Source: JACCUZ01 sp038246575 (lineage in GTDB: Bacteria > Actinomycetota > Actinomycetes > JACCUZ01). Taken from it: a stretch of 38,606 nucleotides of DNA. Numbering within the stretch: the first letter of the stretch is position 1; each line of letters opens with the position of its first letter. The translations under genes were made by a program, and so were the position numbers. This document shows, piece by piece, positions 8,116 through 15,157 of this stretch. Under the pieces are notes generated by a model. That model had not been told where the DNA came from. It worked only from the letters and a program-made list of their open reading frames with translations, and did not search any database. The DNA lies in NCBI GenBank assembly GCA_038246575.1, contig JBBRVU010000018.1:1-38606 (forward strand), in the 5' to 3' direction.

Positions 8116-9776
8116 GAGTTGACGACGCTCTCGACGGCTGCCGGCGGGGCCGGCACGGGAGCGGGGTGACGCAGCTTCGGGGTCCACGCGACGTACGACC
8201 CCTTGCTCTGGTGCTTCGCGGCATACATCGCGACGTCCGCGCTCGCCAGCAGCTGGTCGGCCAGGCTGTCCGGTGTCGAGACCAGCCCGGAGGTCACGAC
8301 GCCGATGCTGGCCGAGACACGAAGCGTGGTCGTGCCGAGGTGGAAGGGACGCTCGAGGGCGGCCACGATGCGGCCGGCCATCGTCGTGCCCTCGTCGCCG
8401 ATGTCCGCCCCGTCACCCGAGTGGGACACCGTGTCCTGCTCCAGCAGGATCGCGAACTCGTCACCACCGAGGCGCGCGACGGTGTCCCCGGAGCGCACGC
8501 AGCCGTGCAGCCGCTCCGCCACGCTGCACAACAGGGCGTCGCCGGTGGCATGGCCGAGCCGGTCGTTCACGTTCTTGAAGTCGTCGAGGTCGAGGTAGAG
8601 CACGGTGAGCCGACCACCGTCGCTGCGCCGCAGGGTCGCTGCGTGCTCGAGCCGGTCGAGGAACAGCAGCCGGTTCGCCGCTCCGGTCAGCGGGTCGTGG
8701 AAGGCCTGGTGGCGCAGCTGCTCCTCGCGTCGGCGGATGACCTCGACCAGCCGGTCGTTCTCGGTCAGCACGACGACGCGACGGATCGCGATCAGGCCGA
8801 ACAGCAGGATCGCGGCCACCACCACCGGCCGCTCGAGGCGGCCGATCCAGGCCTGAGTCCCCAGTGCGATGACCCCGGCGGCCAGCGGGACCAGCGGCAG
8901 CAGGATCGCGGCGCGGCTGTTGCCCGTCCACTCCCGGTCGCTGCGGTCGGCGCCGCTGTCGGCAACTGCGGCGACGGCGCACAGCAGGAAGGCGGTCACC
9001 CAGCCGACGTCGACGATGCTGCCGGTGCGGTAGGTGCCGGCGGTGGTGAGGTACGCGAAGCCGCAGTCCGCGGCCACCATCGCGACCAGCCCTACCGAGA
9101 GCAGCAGCATCGCCGGCCCGCCACCGCGGGTGCGGGACAACAGGAGAAGCGTCAGGCCGAGGACGATCAGATCGCCGACCGGGTAGGCGAGCGCAACGGT
9201 CAGGGCGAGCAGGTTCTCGGCACCCTCGGCAAAGATCGGGGCGAGCAGCACCGGCCAGCTCAGGATGAACAGCACCGCCGCCATCGTCAGCGCGTCGGCG
9301 ATGGCGCGGCCGCGGGCAAGCGCGGCGGCACTTCCGGCCTGCAGCTTCCAGACACCGGCGACGGCGAAGACCGGGAAGGTCAGGTAGCCCAGATCGGCGG
9401 GCGAGGGGAACGGTGCCTCGCGGCCGGCCACGATCTCGAGCCAGGACCAGTAGCCCTGACCGGCGCCCCAGCCCACCAGCGCCACGGCGATCAGCGACCA
9501 GCCGGTGCGGCGCTCCGGGCGCCCGCACCGGGCGACGCACAGACAGACCAGACCGGCACCCAGGGCGCTCCCGGTCTGGACCAGGTCGTTGACGACGAGG
9601 AGGGATCTCGCGCTCGCCAGCCCAGAGAACAGGAACACGACGAAGCACCCGAGCACGACGGCGGCCAGGGCAGCTGCCCACACCGCCGCGGCTCGGACGA
9701 GGCGGGTGTCGCCGGTCCCGGTTACGGCCATGCCGTCTATGTCGGCAGGTGAGGGGCCCAGCATGAACCGGCGCAT
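8112..9776 (-). CDS. Membrane-anchored diguanylate cyclase (GGDEF)
   Basis: Makes cyclic di-GMP from two GTP. About 554 residues from the ATG at 9776; ATGs at 9764 and 9731 are also possible and no start has a strong ribosome-binding site. The N-terminal half is a hydrophobic sensor region with roughly eight to ten membrane helices and no recognised named sensor domain. The catalytic domain follows a short linker (HQAFHDPLTGAANRLLFLDR). It carries an intact GGDEF motif near residue 437 and an inhibitory I-site RSGD five residues before it, so activity and product inhibition are both expected. No EAL domain is attached. Transcribed alone; divergent from rsbW and tail-to-tail with the acetyltransferase gene. 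Confidence 0.88.
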   Translation of the reverse strand: MRRFMLGPSPADIDGMAVTGTGDTRLVRAAAVWAAALAAVVLGCFVVFLFSGLASARSLLVVNDLVQTGSALGAGLVCLCVARCGRPERRTGWSLIAVALVGWGAGQGYWSWLEIVAGREAPFPSPADLGYLTFPVFAVAGVWKLQAGSAAALARGRAIADALTMAAVLFILSWPVLLAPIFAEGAENLLALTVALAYPVGDLIVLGLTLLLLSRTRGGGPAMLLLSVGLVAMVAADCGFAYLTTAGTYRTGSIVDVGWVTAFLLCAVAAVADSGADRSDREWTGNSRAAILLPLVPLAAGVIALGTQAWIGRLERPVVVAAILLFGLIAIRRVVVLTENDRLVEVIRRREEQLRHQAFHDPLTGAANRLLFLDRLEHAATLRRSDGGRLTVLYLDLDDFKNVNDRLGHATGDALLCSVAERLHGCVRSGDTVARLGGDEFAILLEQDTVSHSGDGADIGDEGTTMAGRIVAALERPFHLGTTTLRVSASIGVVTSGLVSTPDSLADQLLASADVAMYAAKHQSKGSYVAWTPKLRHPAPVPAPPAAVESVVNS

Positions 9777-9889
9777 GAAGCGGTTCCGCGACAACCCTGT
9801 ACCGTTCGGAGCCACGGGACCGTGCCCGGCGCTCGGCTGAGCGGCACCCGGGAGCCGCCACAATCCACGACATGTCACAGGAGACCAGG

Positions 9890-10324
9890 GTGAGCGAAAG
9901 CGCCGTCGCCGACTCGTCGGGTGGCCCGGGCCCGGGGACGATCGAGGACGCCGTCGAGATCCGCCTCCCCGCGGACTCCGCGTACCTCTCGGTGCTCCGC
10001 ACCGCCACGGCGGGCCTGGCCGCGCGGCTGGACTTCACTCTCGACGAGATCGAGGACCTGCGGATCGCCGTCGACGAGGCCTGCGCGATGCTGCTGCCGC
10101 ACGCCATCGACACCGCATCGCTCACCTGCCGGTTCCGCCTCGACCCCGGCACGCTCGAGGTGACCGTCACGATCCCGACCACCCGCGGTCAGCTCCCCGA
10201 GCGCGACACGTTCTCCTGGACAGTGCTCTCTGCGCTGGCCGGCGAGGTGGACACCGGTCACGACGAGGAGCGCCAGGTCTGGATCCGGCTGCGCAAGCGG
10301 CGCAACGGGGCAGGAGCCGCATGA
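9890..10324 (+). CDS. rsbW: Anti-sigma factor, RsbW/UsfX-like HATPase
   Basis: Serine-kinase-type anti-sigma factor expected to hold SigF inactive. About 144 residues from the GTG at 9890, which has a strong AGGAGA five bases upstream; an ATG at 9872 gives six more residues. The GHKL/HATPase fold is recognisable from IRLPADSAYLSVLRTATAGL, then LTLDE-like LDEIEDLRIAVDEACAMLLP (the N-box helix), and a short divergent C-terminus. The gene overlaps sigF by four bases (ATGA), the usual arrangement for this regulator and its target sigma factor. The ATP-binding glycine motifs are poorly conserved, as in several actinobacterial UsfX-like proteins, so kinase activity is uncertain. No anti-anti-sigma gene is visible here. 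Confidence 0.86.
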   Translation: MSESAVADSSGGPGPGTIEDAVEIRLPADSAYLSVLRTATAGLAARLDFTLDEIEDLRIAVDEACAMLLPHAIDTASLTCRFRLDPGTLEVTVTIPTTRGQLPERDTFSWTVLSALAGEVDTGHDEERQVWIRLRKRRNGAGAA

Positions 10325-11259
10325 GCTCGTCCGCCGAGCGCGGAGCCCCAGCGGGGACGGAGACGGGGCAGGAGGTTCCCGCCGCGCGGGTCCCCGAGTC
10401 CGACCGGCCGACAGACGAGCCCGCAGGGCCCGCTGCGCCTGAGGCCGTCGAGGCCGAGACCCCCGACCCGCCGGTCACAGAGCGCAGCTCCCGGCTCGCG
10501 GTGGACCGCGAGCGGACCCGCGAGCTGTTCCACCAGCTGCAGGGAGCCCCTGAGGGCGACCCGCGACGCCAGCAGGCCCGGGACTCCCTCGTGGAGGCCC
10601 ACCTTCCGCTCGTCGAGCACCTGGCCCGCCGGTTCCGCAACCGCGGCGAGCCCTACGACGACCTGGTCCAGGTGGCCACCATCGGGCTGATCAAGTCCGT
10701 CGACCGCTTCGACCTCGAGCGCGGCGTAGAGTTCTCGACGTACGCGACGCCCACGATCGTCGGCGAGATCAAGCGCCACTTCCGCGACAAAGGCTGGGCG
10801 GTGCGCGTGCCGCGGCGGCTGCAGGAGCTGCGCCTTGCACTGGCCTCGGCCACCAGCGAGCTGTCCCAGAAGCACGGCACCGCGCCGACCGTCGCGCAGC
10901 TGGCCGCCTACCTCAAGCTCTCCGAGGAGGAGATCCTCGAGGGGCTGGAGTCGGCCAACGCCTACAGCACTCTCTCGCTCGACGCCGGCGACTCCGGCAG
11001 CGGCGACGAGCCGATGCCCGTCTCGGAGACCCTCGGCGTCGACGACGAGGGACTGCAGGGTGTGGAGTACCGCGAGTCCCTCAAGCCGATGCTCGAGCAG
11101 CTGCCGCCGCGGGAGAAGACCATCCTGCTGCTGCGGTTCTTCAAGAACATGACCCAGTCCGAGATCGCGGCCGAGGTCGGCATCTCCCAGATGCACGTGT
11201 CCCGGCTGCTGGCCCGCACGCTGGCCCAGCTGCGCGAGGGCCTGCTCGTCGAGGAGTGA
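10321..11259 (+). CDS. sigF: RNA polymerase sigma factor, SigF/SigB family (group 3)
   Basis: Alternative sigma factor of the SigB/SigF/SigG family, 312 residues. A Pro/Glu-rich N-terminal extension of about 60 residues precedes region 2 (about 88-165), with LVEAHLPLVEHLARRFRNRG, YDDLVQVATIGLIKSVDRFD and FSTYATPTIVGEIKRHFRD. Region 3 contains VPRRLQELRLAL. Region 4 (about 255-305) has LPPREKTILLLRFF and the helix-turn-helix MTQSEIAAEVGISQMHVSRL. The start overlaps the anti-sigma stop (ATGA) with GGAG four bases upstream. A SigF-like promoter sequence lies 1.5 kb downstream, before whiB1. Homologues control stress, stationary-phase or developmental genes. Confidence 0.92.
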   Translation: MSSSAERGAPAGTETGQEVPAARVPESDRPTDEPAGPAAPEAVEAETPDPPVTERSSRLAVDRERTRELFHQLQGAPEGDPRRQQARDSLVEAHLPLVEHLARRFRNRGEPYDDLVQVATIGLIKSVDRFDLERGVEFSTYATPTIVGEIKRHFRDKGWAVRVPRRLQELRLALASATSELSQKHGTAPTVAQLAAYLKLSEEEILEGLESANAYSTLSLDAGDSGSGDEPMPVSETLGVDDEGLQGVEYRESLKPMLEQLPPREKTILLLRFFKNMTQSEIAAEVGISQMHVSRLLARTLAQLREGLLVEE

Positions 11260-11262
11260 GGC

Positions 11263-11661
11263 TCAGTCCTGCAGGGCCGCGCCGGTCGCCGGCGTGAACA
11301 GCAGGACGATCACCAGCAGGGCCAGCGCGCCGAGCGGCACCCCGACGTACCAGCGTCCGCCCTGCAGCAGTCCCCAGGCCACCGGCACCAGGATCAGGTT
11401 GGTGACCAGCGCGGGTGATCGGGCCCAGGTCCGGGCCCGCAGCAGCGCCCGCGCCACGAGCGCCAGCCCGGCGGCGGCCAGTCCGGCCAGCAACGCGGTG
11501 ACCACGGCCCGCACAACGTCGTCGGCGCTCGCGACGGCGACCTCGACCAGGTAGAACGCGGCGACCACGGCCAGCCCCAGCGCCTGCAGGGCCACCAGGG
11601 CGGCAGCTGTCCGAAGCGTCCCCGGGTACCGTTCTGCCGGTCGGTCAGGGCTCGTGGTCAC
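11263..11661 (-). CDS. Small integral membrane protein, unknown function
   Basis: About 132 residues from the GTG at 11661. Four hydrophobic segments are evident: around LVALQALGLAVVAAFYLVEV, VVRAVVTALLAGLAAAGLAL, ALVTNLILVPVAWGLL and VPLGALALLVIVLLF. The cytoplasmic N-terminus is short and polar. I recognise no catalytic motif; it looks like a conserved actinobacterial four-helix membrane protein. The chosen GTG is eight bases downstream of a TAGGGT -10 element, which fits a leaderless transcript. Longer upstream extensions in this frame run across the divergent lipid-kinase gene and are unlikely to be real. Tail-to-tail with sigF, with three bases between. Confidence 0.72.
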   Translation of the reverse strand: MTTSPDRPAERYPGTLRTAAALVALQALGLAVVAAFYLVEVAVASADDVVRAVVTALLAGLAAAGLALVARALLRARTWARSPALVTNLILVPVAWGLLQGGRWYVGVPLGALALLVIVLLFTPATGAALQD

Positions 11662-11669
11662 AGCGGCGG

Positions 11670-11675
11670 ACCCTA
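11670..11675 (-). promoter_or_regulatory. -10 element TAGGGT for the small membrane protein gene
   Basis: Reading on the minus strand, TAGGGT is followed by eight bases and the GTG start at 11661. That spacing would place the transcription start at or next to the start codon. No -35 match is visible, which is usual for actinobacterial TANNNT promoters. Confidence 0.5.
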
Positions 11676-11684
11676 TCCGGGCCG

Positions 11685-11690
11685 TACGCT
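11685..11690 (+). promoter_or_regulatory. -10 element TACGCT for the lipid kinase gene
   Basis: TACGCT fits TANNNT and lies eight bases before the ATG at 11699, again the leaderless geometry. It sits ten bases from the opposing TAGGGT, so the two divergent promoters occupy a 37-bp intergenic gap and polymerases probably compete. Confidence 0.48.
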
Positions 11691-11698
11691 GGGTGCCC

Positions 11699-12631
11699 AT
11701 GAGGGCGCTGCTGGTCGTCAACCCGGTGGCCACCACCACGTCACCGCGCACCCGCGAGGTCCTGGTCGCCGCTCTCGAGGCCGACCTCAAGCTCGAGGTG
11801 GCGCCGACCACCAACCGGGGCCACGCGGCTGAGCTCGCGAAGCAGGCCCGCCACGACGGCATCGACCTGGTGATCACCCTCGGCGGTGACGGCACCATCA
11901 ACGAGGTCGTCAACGGGCTGCTCGCCGACGGCGAGCAGCCGGACCTGCCCGCCCTCGCCGTCGTGCCCGGCGGCGGCACCAACGTCTTCGCCCGCGCGCT
12001 GGGACTGCCCCGTGACCCGGTCGAGGCCACCGGTGCGCTCATCGGCGCCATCCGGGCCCGCCGGACCCGGGCCATCAGCCTCGGTCAGGCCGGCGACCGC
12101 TGGTTCACCTTCACCGCCGGCATGGGGATCGACGCGGCGGTCGTGGCCCGGGTCGACGAGCTGCGCCGCAAGCGGGCCGGCAGCCGGCCACCGCGCTCCG
12201 GCGAGTACGTCCGCGAGACACTTCGCCAGTATTACCTTTCCGGCGAGCGGCGCCACCCCCCGCTGACCCTGCACGGTCCCGGAGCCGAGCCGATCCCAGG
12301 GATCCACCTCGCGATCGTCGCCAACACCGCGCCCTGGACCTACTACGGCGACACCCCGCTGCTCACCTCGCCCGAGGCGAGCTTCGACCGGGGGCTGGAC
12401 GTCTACGCCATGACCCGGCTGCGCACGGTGGGGACCCTGATCGAGGTGCGTCGGCTGATCACCGGGCGCCCCGACCCCCGCGGGCGCAACGTGCAGCGCG
12501 TGCAGGACCTGCCCGAGCTGACGCTCTCGGCAGAGCGCCCGGTGGCCACCCAGGTCGACGGCGAATACCTCGGCGAGCTGACCTCGCTGCGGCTGCGCTC
12601 GGTGCCTGCGGCATTGCGTGTCATGGTTTGA
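11699..12631 (+). CDS. Diacylglycerol/lipid kinase, DagK/YegS family
   Basis: ATP-dependent lipid kinase of 310 residues, acting on diacylglycerol or a related lipid at the membrane surface. It opens with RALLVVNPVATTTS, the nucleotide-binding start of the family. The catalytic GGDGT motif is at residues 62-66 (VITLGGDGTINEVVNGL), followed by the second glycine-rich block VPGGGTNVFARALGLP at about 87-102. The C-terminal beta-sandwich domain ends with the conserved DGEYLGELTSLRLRSVPAALRVMV. The ATG at 11699 is chosen because the conserved N-terminus begins there and a -10 element lies eight bases upstream. Sphingosine-kinase-like substrates cannot be excluded. Confidence 0.88.
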   Translation: MRALLVVNPVATTTSPRTREVLVAALEADLKLEVAPTTNRGHAAELAKQARHDGIDLVITLGGDGTINEVVNGLLADGEQPDLPALAVVPGGGTNVFARALGLPRDPVEATGALIGAIRARRTRAISLGQAGDRWFTFTAGMGIDAAVVARVDELRRKRAGSRPPRSGEYVRETLRQYYLSGERRHPPLTLHGPGAEPIPGIHLAIVANTAPWTYYGDTPLLTSPEASFDRGLDVYAMTRLRTVGTLIEVRRLITGRPDPRGRNVQRVQDLPELTLSAERPVATQVDGEYLGELTSLRLRSVPAALRVMV

Positions 12632-12739
12632 TCTGATTCGGCCGCCACGGAGTGTGACCAAGGCCACCAGGTCCGGACCGAAAAAGGTGCAGGTCGAGCC
12701 TTGTCTCGAACCCAATCCTTTGCCAGGGTTGACCTCGCT

Positions 12740-12766
12740 GGTTCAAAAGGTGTGCTGACGGGGTAC
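12740..12766 (+). promoter_or_regulatory. SigF-type promoter candidate upstream of whiB1
   Basis: GGTTC at 12740-12744 and GGGTAC at 12761-12766 are 16 bases apart, matching the SigF/SigB-class pattern GNTTN-N14-18-GGGTAY. The start site would fall near 12773, leaving a leader of about 120 bases. Confidence 0.5.
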
Positions 12767-12828
12767 AGCACGCCGAACGATCCCCAGGGCGGCCCGGGCC
12801 TCACGGCCCCGTCGGACACGGGAAAGCT

Positions 12829-12844
12829 AGTGAACCAGTTCACA
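12829..12844. promoter_or_regulatory. CRP/FNR-type binding site upstream of whiB1
   Basis: The 16-mer has a perfect GTGA-N6-TCAC core (12830-12843) flanked by A on both sides, matching the cAMP receptor protein consensus. It is centred about 55 bases before the whiB1 start codon. Mycobacterial whiB1 is known to be controlled by the cAMP receptor protein, so the location is meaningful. Confidence 0.6.
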
Positions 12845-12891
12845 AGCTGGACCGACATTCTGCCCCCGCCACGTCAGAAGGAGCGACACGC

Positions 12892-13143
12892 ATGGACTGG
12901 CGCCACCGCGCGGCCTGCCGTGACGAGGACCCGGAGCTGTTCTTCCCGATCGGCAACACCGGGCCCGCCCTGTTGCAGATCGAGGAAGCCCGCGCCGTCT
13001 GCCGACGCTGCGACGTGGTCGACACCTGCCTGCAGTGGGCGCTCGAGAGCGGCCAGGACGCCGGCGTCTGGGGCGGCATGAGCGAAGATGAGCGGCGCGC
13101 GCTCAAGCGACGCACCGCCCGCAACCGGGCCCGCACCGCCTAG
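12892..13143 (+). CDS. whiB1: WhiB1 iron-sulfur transcriptional regulator
   Basis: Small Fe-S cluster regulator of 83 residues, nearly co-linear with mycobacterial WhiB1. The four cluster cysteines are C9, C37, C40 and C46. The signatures CRDEDPELFFP, the turn GVWGGMSEDERRALKRR and the basic DNA-binding C-terminus are all present. In mycobacteria WhiB1 is essential, binds the primary sigma factor and responds to nitric oxide; the same role is inferred here. Strong AAGGAG about eight bases before the ATG. The upstream region carries CRP-like and SigF-like sites. The stop overlaps the tail of the pdtaS remnant on the other strand; the whiB1/pdtaS pairing is conserved in actinobacteria. Confidence 0.95.
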   Translation: MDWRHRAACRDEDPELFFPIGNTGPALLQIEEARAVCRRCDVVDTCLQWALESGQDAGVWGGMSEDERRALKRRTARNRARTA

Positions 13144-13758
13144 TCCCCCGCGCTGGTACCCCCGGCGGCATCTTCTCCCGCTGCCCGGTCGTTCTCTGCT
13201 CCGTCGTACGCGGCCCCGTCGTCCTTGGATCTGTCATCCGTTTCGCCACCCACCGCGAGGTCGACCTCGGCCATGGTGCCGGGGACCGCCGAGACGGTGC
13301 CGCGGTCGTGAGCTGAGGCGTCGTGAGCCGAGGCATCGCGAGCGGGGACCAGGCGCAGCACCAGCGGCCAGGTTCGAGAGCCGGGCGACCACCGCGGCGA
13401 CCCGGCCGTCCCGCAGGACCGGGATGGTCTCCTCGCGGACCGGGATCTCGCGCGGCCAGTCGGGGTCGCGCTCGCGGCAGATGCGCGCCTCCCCGAACGC
13501 CCGGTCGAGCTGGCTGCGCCGGCCGGGACCCACCTCGAGACCCACCAGGTCGTCTGGCAGGGCCGTCGGACCGGTCGTCGGCCGCATCTGCGCCGCGGCG
13601 ACGAAACCTCGCGTCTGCGCCACCGGCAGCCAGAGCACGAGGTCGGCGAAGGACAGGTCCGCCAGCAGCTGCCAGTCCGCGAGCAGCAGGTGCAACCACT
13701 CGAGGTCCGGACCGGTCAGGTCCGTCCGGGCCCGCGCGATGTCGGGGAGCGACGGCAC
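13140..13758 (-). pseudogene. pdtaS: Remnant of PdtaS-type sensor histidine kinase with large internal deletion
   Basis: From the GTG at 13758 about 130 residues match the N-terminal sensor domain of PdtaS-like kinases: DLEWLHLLLADWQLLADLSF, VAAAQMRPTTGPTALPDD, and REETIPVLRDGRVAAVVAR. Similarity stops near 13370. The PAS, HisKA_2 phosphoacceptor (HHRVKNN) and ATPase domains, roughly 1 kb, are absent. The same frame then runs through non-homologous sequence to a stop at 13234. In another frame, LVLRLVPARD (about 13330-13360) is followed by a low-complexity acidic tail ending at 13140. That could be the old C-terminus (kinases of this group end in an LRVP-like strand), which would mean an out-of-frame internal deletion. 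It cannot be a working kinase as it stands. An assembly error is the main alternative. Confidence 0.72.
13305..13334. repeat. 15-bp direct repeat, two copies, in the pdtaS remnant
   Basis: Two adjacent 15-bp copies (13305-13319 and 13320-13334) differ at one base. In the minus-strand frame ending at 13140 they encode ASAHD twice. They lie next to the point where kinase homology is lost. Confidence 0.75.
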
Positions 13759-13790
13759 GCCCCGAGCCCAGGCGTCCCCGGCACTCGCCC

Positions 13791-13796
13791 TAGGGT
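13791..13796 (+). promoter_or_regulatory. -10 element TAGGGT of the bioA operon
   Basis: TAGGGT lies eight bases before the bioA GTG at 13805, the leaderless arrangement seen at several genes here. It falls in the 46-bp gap between bioA and the divergent pdtaS remnant. No BioR or BirA-type operator palindrome was recognised. Confidence 0.5.
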
Positions 13797-13804
13797 CGTC
13801 CCCC

Positions 13805-15157
13805 GTGACGACGCCACGCGCCCGAGCACTCCGGACCACCGACCTCGTCGAGCGTGACCTGCGCAGCCTGTGGCACCCGTTCACCCAGCATGCGACGTGG
13901 CCGCAGGACGACCCGATCGTCGTGGACCGGGCCGAGGGCATGCACTTCTGGGACGTCGACGGCAACCGCTACCTCGACGGCGTCTCGTCGCTGTGGGTCA
14001 ACGTGCACGGCCACGCCGTCCCCGAGATCGATGAGGCCGTACGCGCGCAGCTCGCCCGCCTGGACCACACGACGTTCCTCGGCCTGACCCACGAGCCGGG
14101 CATCGAGCTTGCCGAGAGGCTGCTGGGCACCGCCCCGGCGGGGCTGACGCGCGTCTTCTACGCGGGCGACGGGTCCTCCGCGGTGGAGGCCGCCCTGAAG
14201 ATGGCCTACCAGGCCACCGCACAGCGGAGTGGCGCCCCGGGCGGCGCCGGTGCTCGACCCCTCTACCTGCACGTGGCCGAGGGCTACCACGGCGACACCC
14301 TCGGCGCGGTCAGCGTGGGCGGCATCGACCTGTTCCACGCGACGTACCGACCGATCCTGCTCGACACGGCGATGGTCTCCTCCCCCGGTGTGCTGACCCA
14401 CGGCCAGGACCGAGCCGAGCGGGCCACGGATGTCCTGGCCGAGATGAGGGCCGCGCTCGAGTCCGCCCAGGGCCGGGTCTGCGCCGTGGTCGTGGAGCCG
14501 CTGGTGCAGGCCGCCGGCGGGATGCTCACCCACGACGTCTCCTTCGTGCGCGGGGTGCGGGCGCTGTGCGACGACTACGACGCGCTGATGATCGCCGACG
14601 AGGTCGCCACCGGCATCGGGCGCACCGGGAAGATGTGGGCGGTCGAGCACGCCGGTGTCACCCCCGACCTGATGACCTGCGGCAAGGGCCTCACCGGTGG
14701 CTACCTCCCGCTGTCCGCGGTGCTGGCCCGGGAGGAGGTCTACGAAGCCTTTCTCGGCGCCCCGGCCGAGGCCCGCACGTTCTTCCACGGGCACTCCTAC
14801 ACCGCCAACCCCCTGTGCTGCGCCGCGGCGATCGCGAACCTCGACCTGATGGCCGAGCGCGGCACCGTCGCGCACGCGGCCCGCGTCGGCGAGCGCATCG
14901 GCCAGCTGACCGCGACGCTGGCCGGGCACGACGGCGTGCGGGAGATCCGGCGGGTCGGGACGATGACCGGCATCGAGGTCGAGCCGGTCGGGGAGCGCAC
15001 CGGCTTCGATGTGTGCCGGGCCGCCCGCCGGCACGGGGTGTGGGTGCGCCCGCTGGGAGACGTCGTGGTGCTCATGCCGCCGCTCGCGATCGGCGACGAC
15101 GACCTCGAGACCCTCGTCGGCGTCGTCGAGCAGAGCATTCTGGAGGTCGTCCGGTGA
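13805..15157 (+). CDS. bioA: Adenosylmethionine-8-amino-7-oxononanoate aminotransferase BioA
   Basis: PLP enzyme that converts 7-keto-8-aminopelargonate to 7,8-diaminopelargonate, with S-adenosylmethionine as amino donor, in biotin synthesis. 450 residues from the GTG. The N-terminal LWHPFTQHATW is diagnostic of BioA rather than other class III aminotransferases. The cofactor pocket includes GDGSSAVEAALKMA and YHGDTLGAVSVGG, then the IADEVATGIGRTGKMW block. The Schiff-base lysine is K294 in TCGKGLTGGYLPLSA. A longer upstream reading in the same frame covers whiB1 and pdtaS sequence and is not coding. It is first in a coupled bioA-DUF2785-bioF set; bioD and bioB are not in the window. Confidence 0.95.
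   Translation: MTTPRARALRTTDLVERDLRSLWHPFTQHATWPQDDPIVVDRAEGMHFWDVDGNRYLDGVSSLWVNVHGHAVPEIDEAVRAQLARLDHTTFLGLTHEPGIELAERLLGTAPAGLTRVFYAGDGSSAVEAALKMAYQATAQRSGAPGGAGARPLYLHVAEGYHGDTLGAVSVGGIDLFHATYRPILLDTAMVSSPGVLTHGQDRAERATDVLAEMRAALESAQGRVCAVVVEPLVQAAGGMLTHDVSFVRGVRALCDDYDALMIADEVATGIGRTGKMWAVEHAGVTPDLMTCGKGLTGGYLPLSAVLAREEVYEAFLGAPAEARTFFHGHSYTANPLCCAAAIANLDLMAERGTVAHAARVGERIGQLTATLAGHDGVREIRRVGTMTGIEVEPVGERTGFDVCRAARRHGVWVRPLGDVVVLMPPLAIGDDDLETLVGVVEQSILEVVR

Larger units (their letters stand above)
12632..12891 (+). promoter_or_regulatory. Long whiB1 upstream region
   Basis: This 260-bp gap is the longest gene-free stretch in the window. It holds a SigF-type promoter match (12740-12766), a CRP-like palindrome (12829-12844), a weaker TGTGA-N6-CCACC near 12653-12668, and the whiB1 Shine-Dalgarno AAGGAG about eight bases before the ATG. 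No small ORF or RNA gene could be supported inside it. Confidence 0.6.

Noticed and set aside
7983..9752. A 589-codon plus-strand frame opposite the GGDEF gene
   Set aside because: The GGDEF protein on the minus strand has intact catalytic motifs; the opposite product is Gly/Gln/Arg-rich without any domain.
12653..12668. Second CRP site TGTGA-N6-CCACC upstream of whiB1
   Set aside because: The right half-site is poor and it is 176 bp from the strong site, too far to resemble the paired sites known in mycobacteria.
13088..13804. A 239-codon N-terminal extension of BioA
   Set aside because: The extension overlaps whiB1 and the pdtaS remnant, is Arg/Pro-rich, and BioA homologues begin near the GTG at 13805, which also has a well-placed -10 element.
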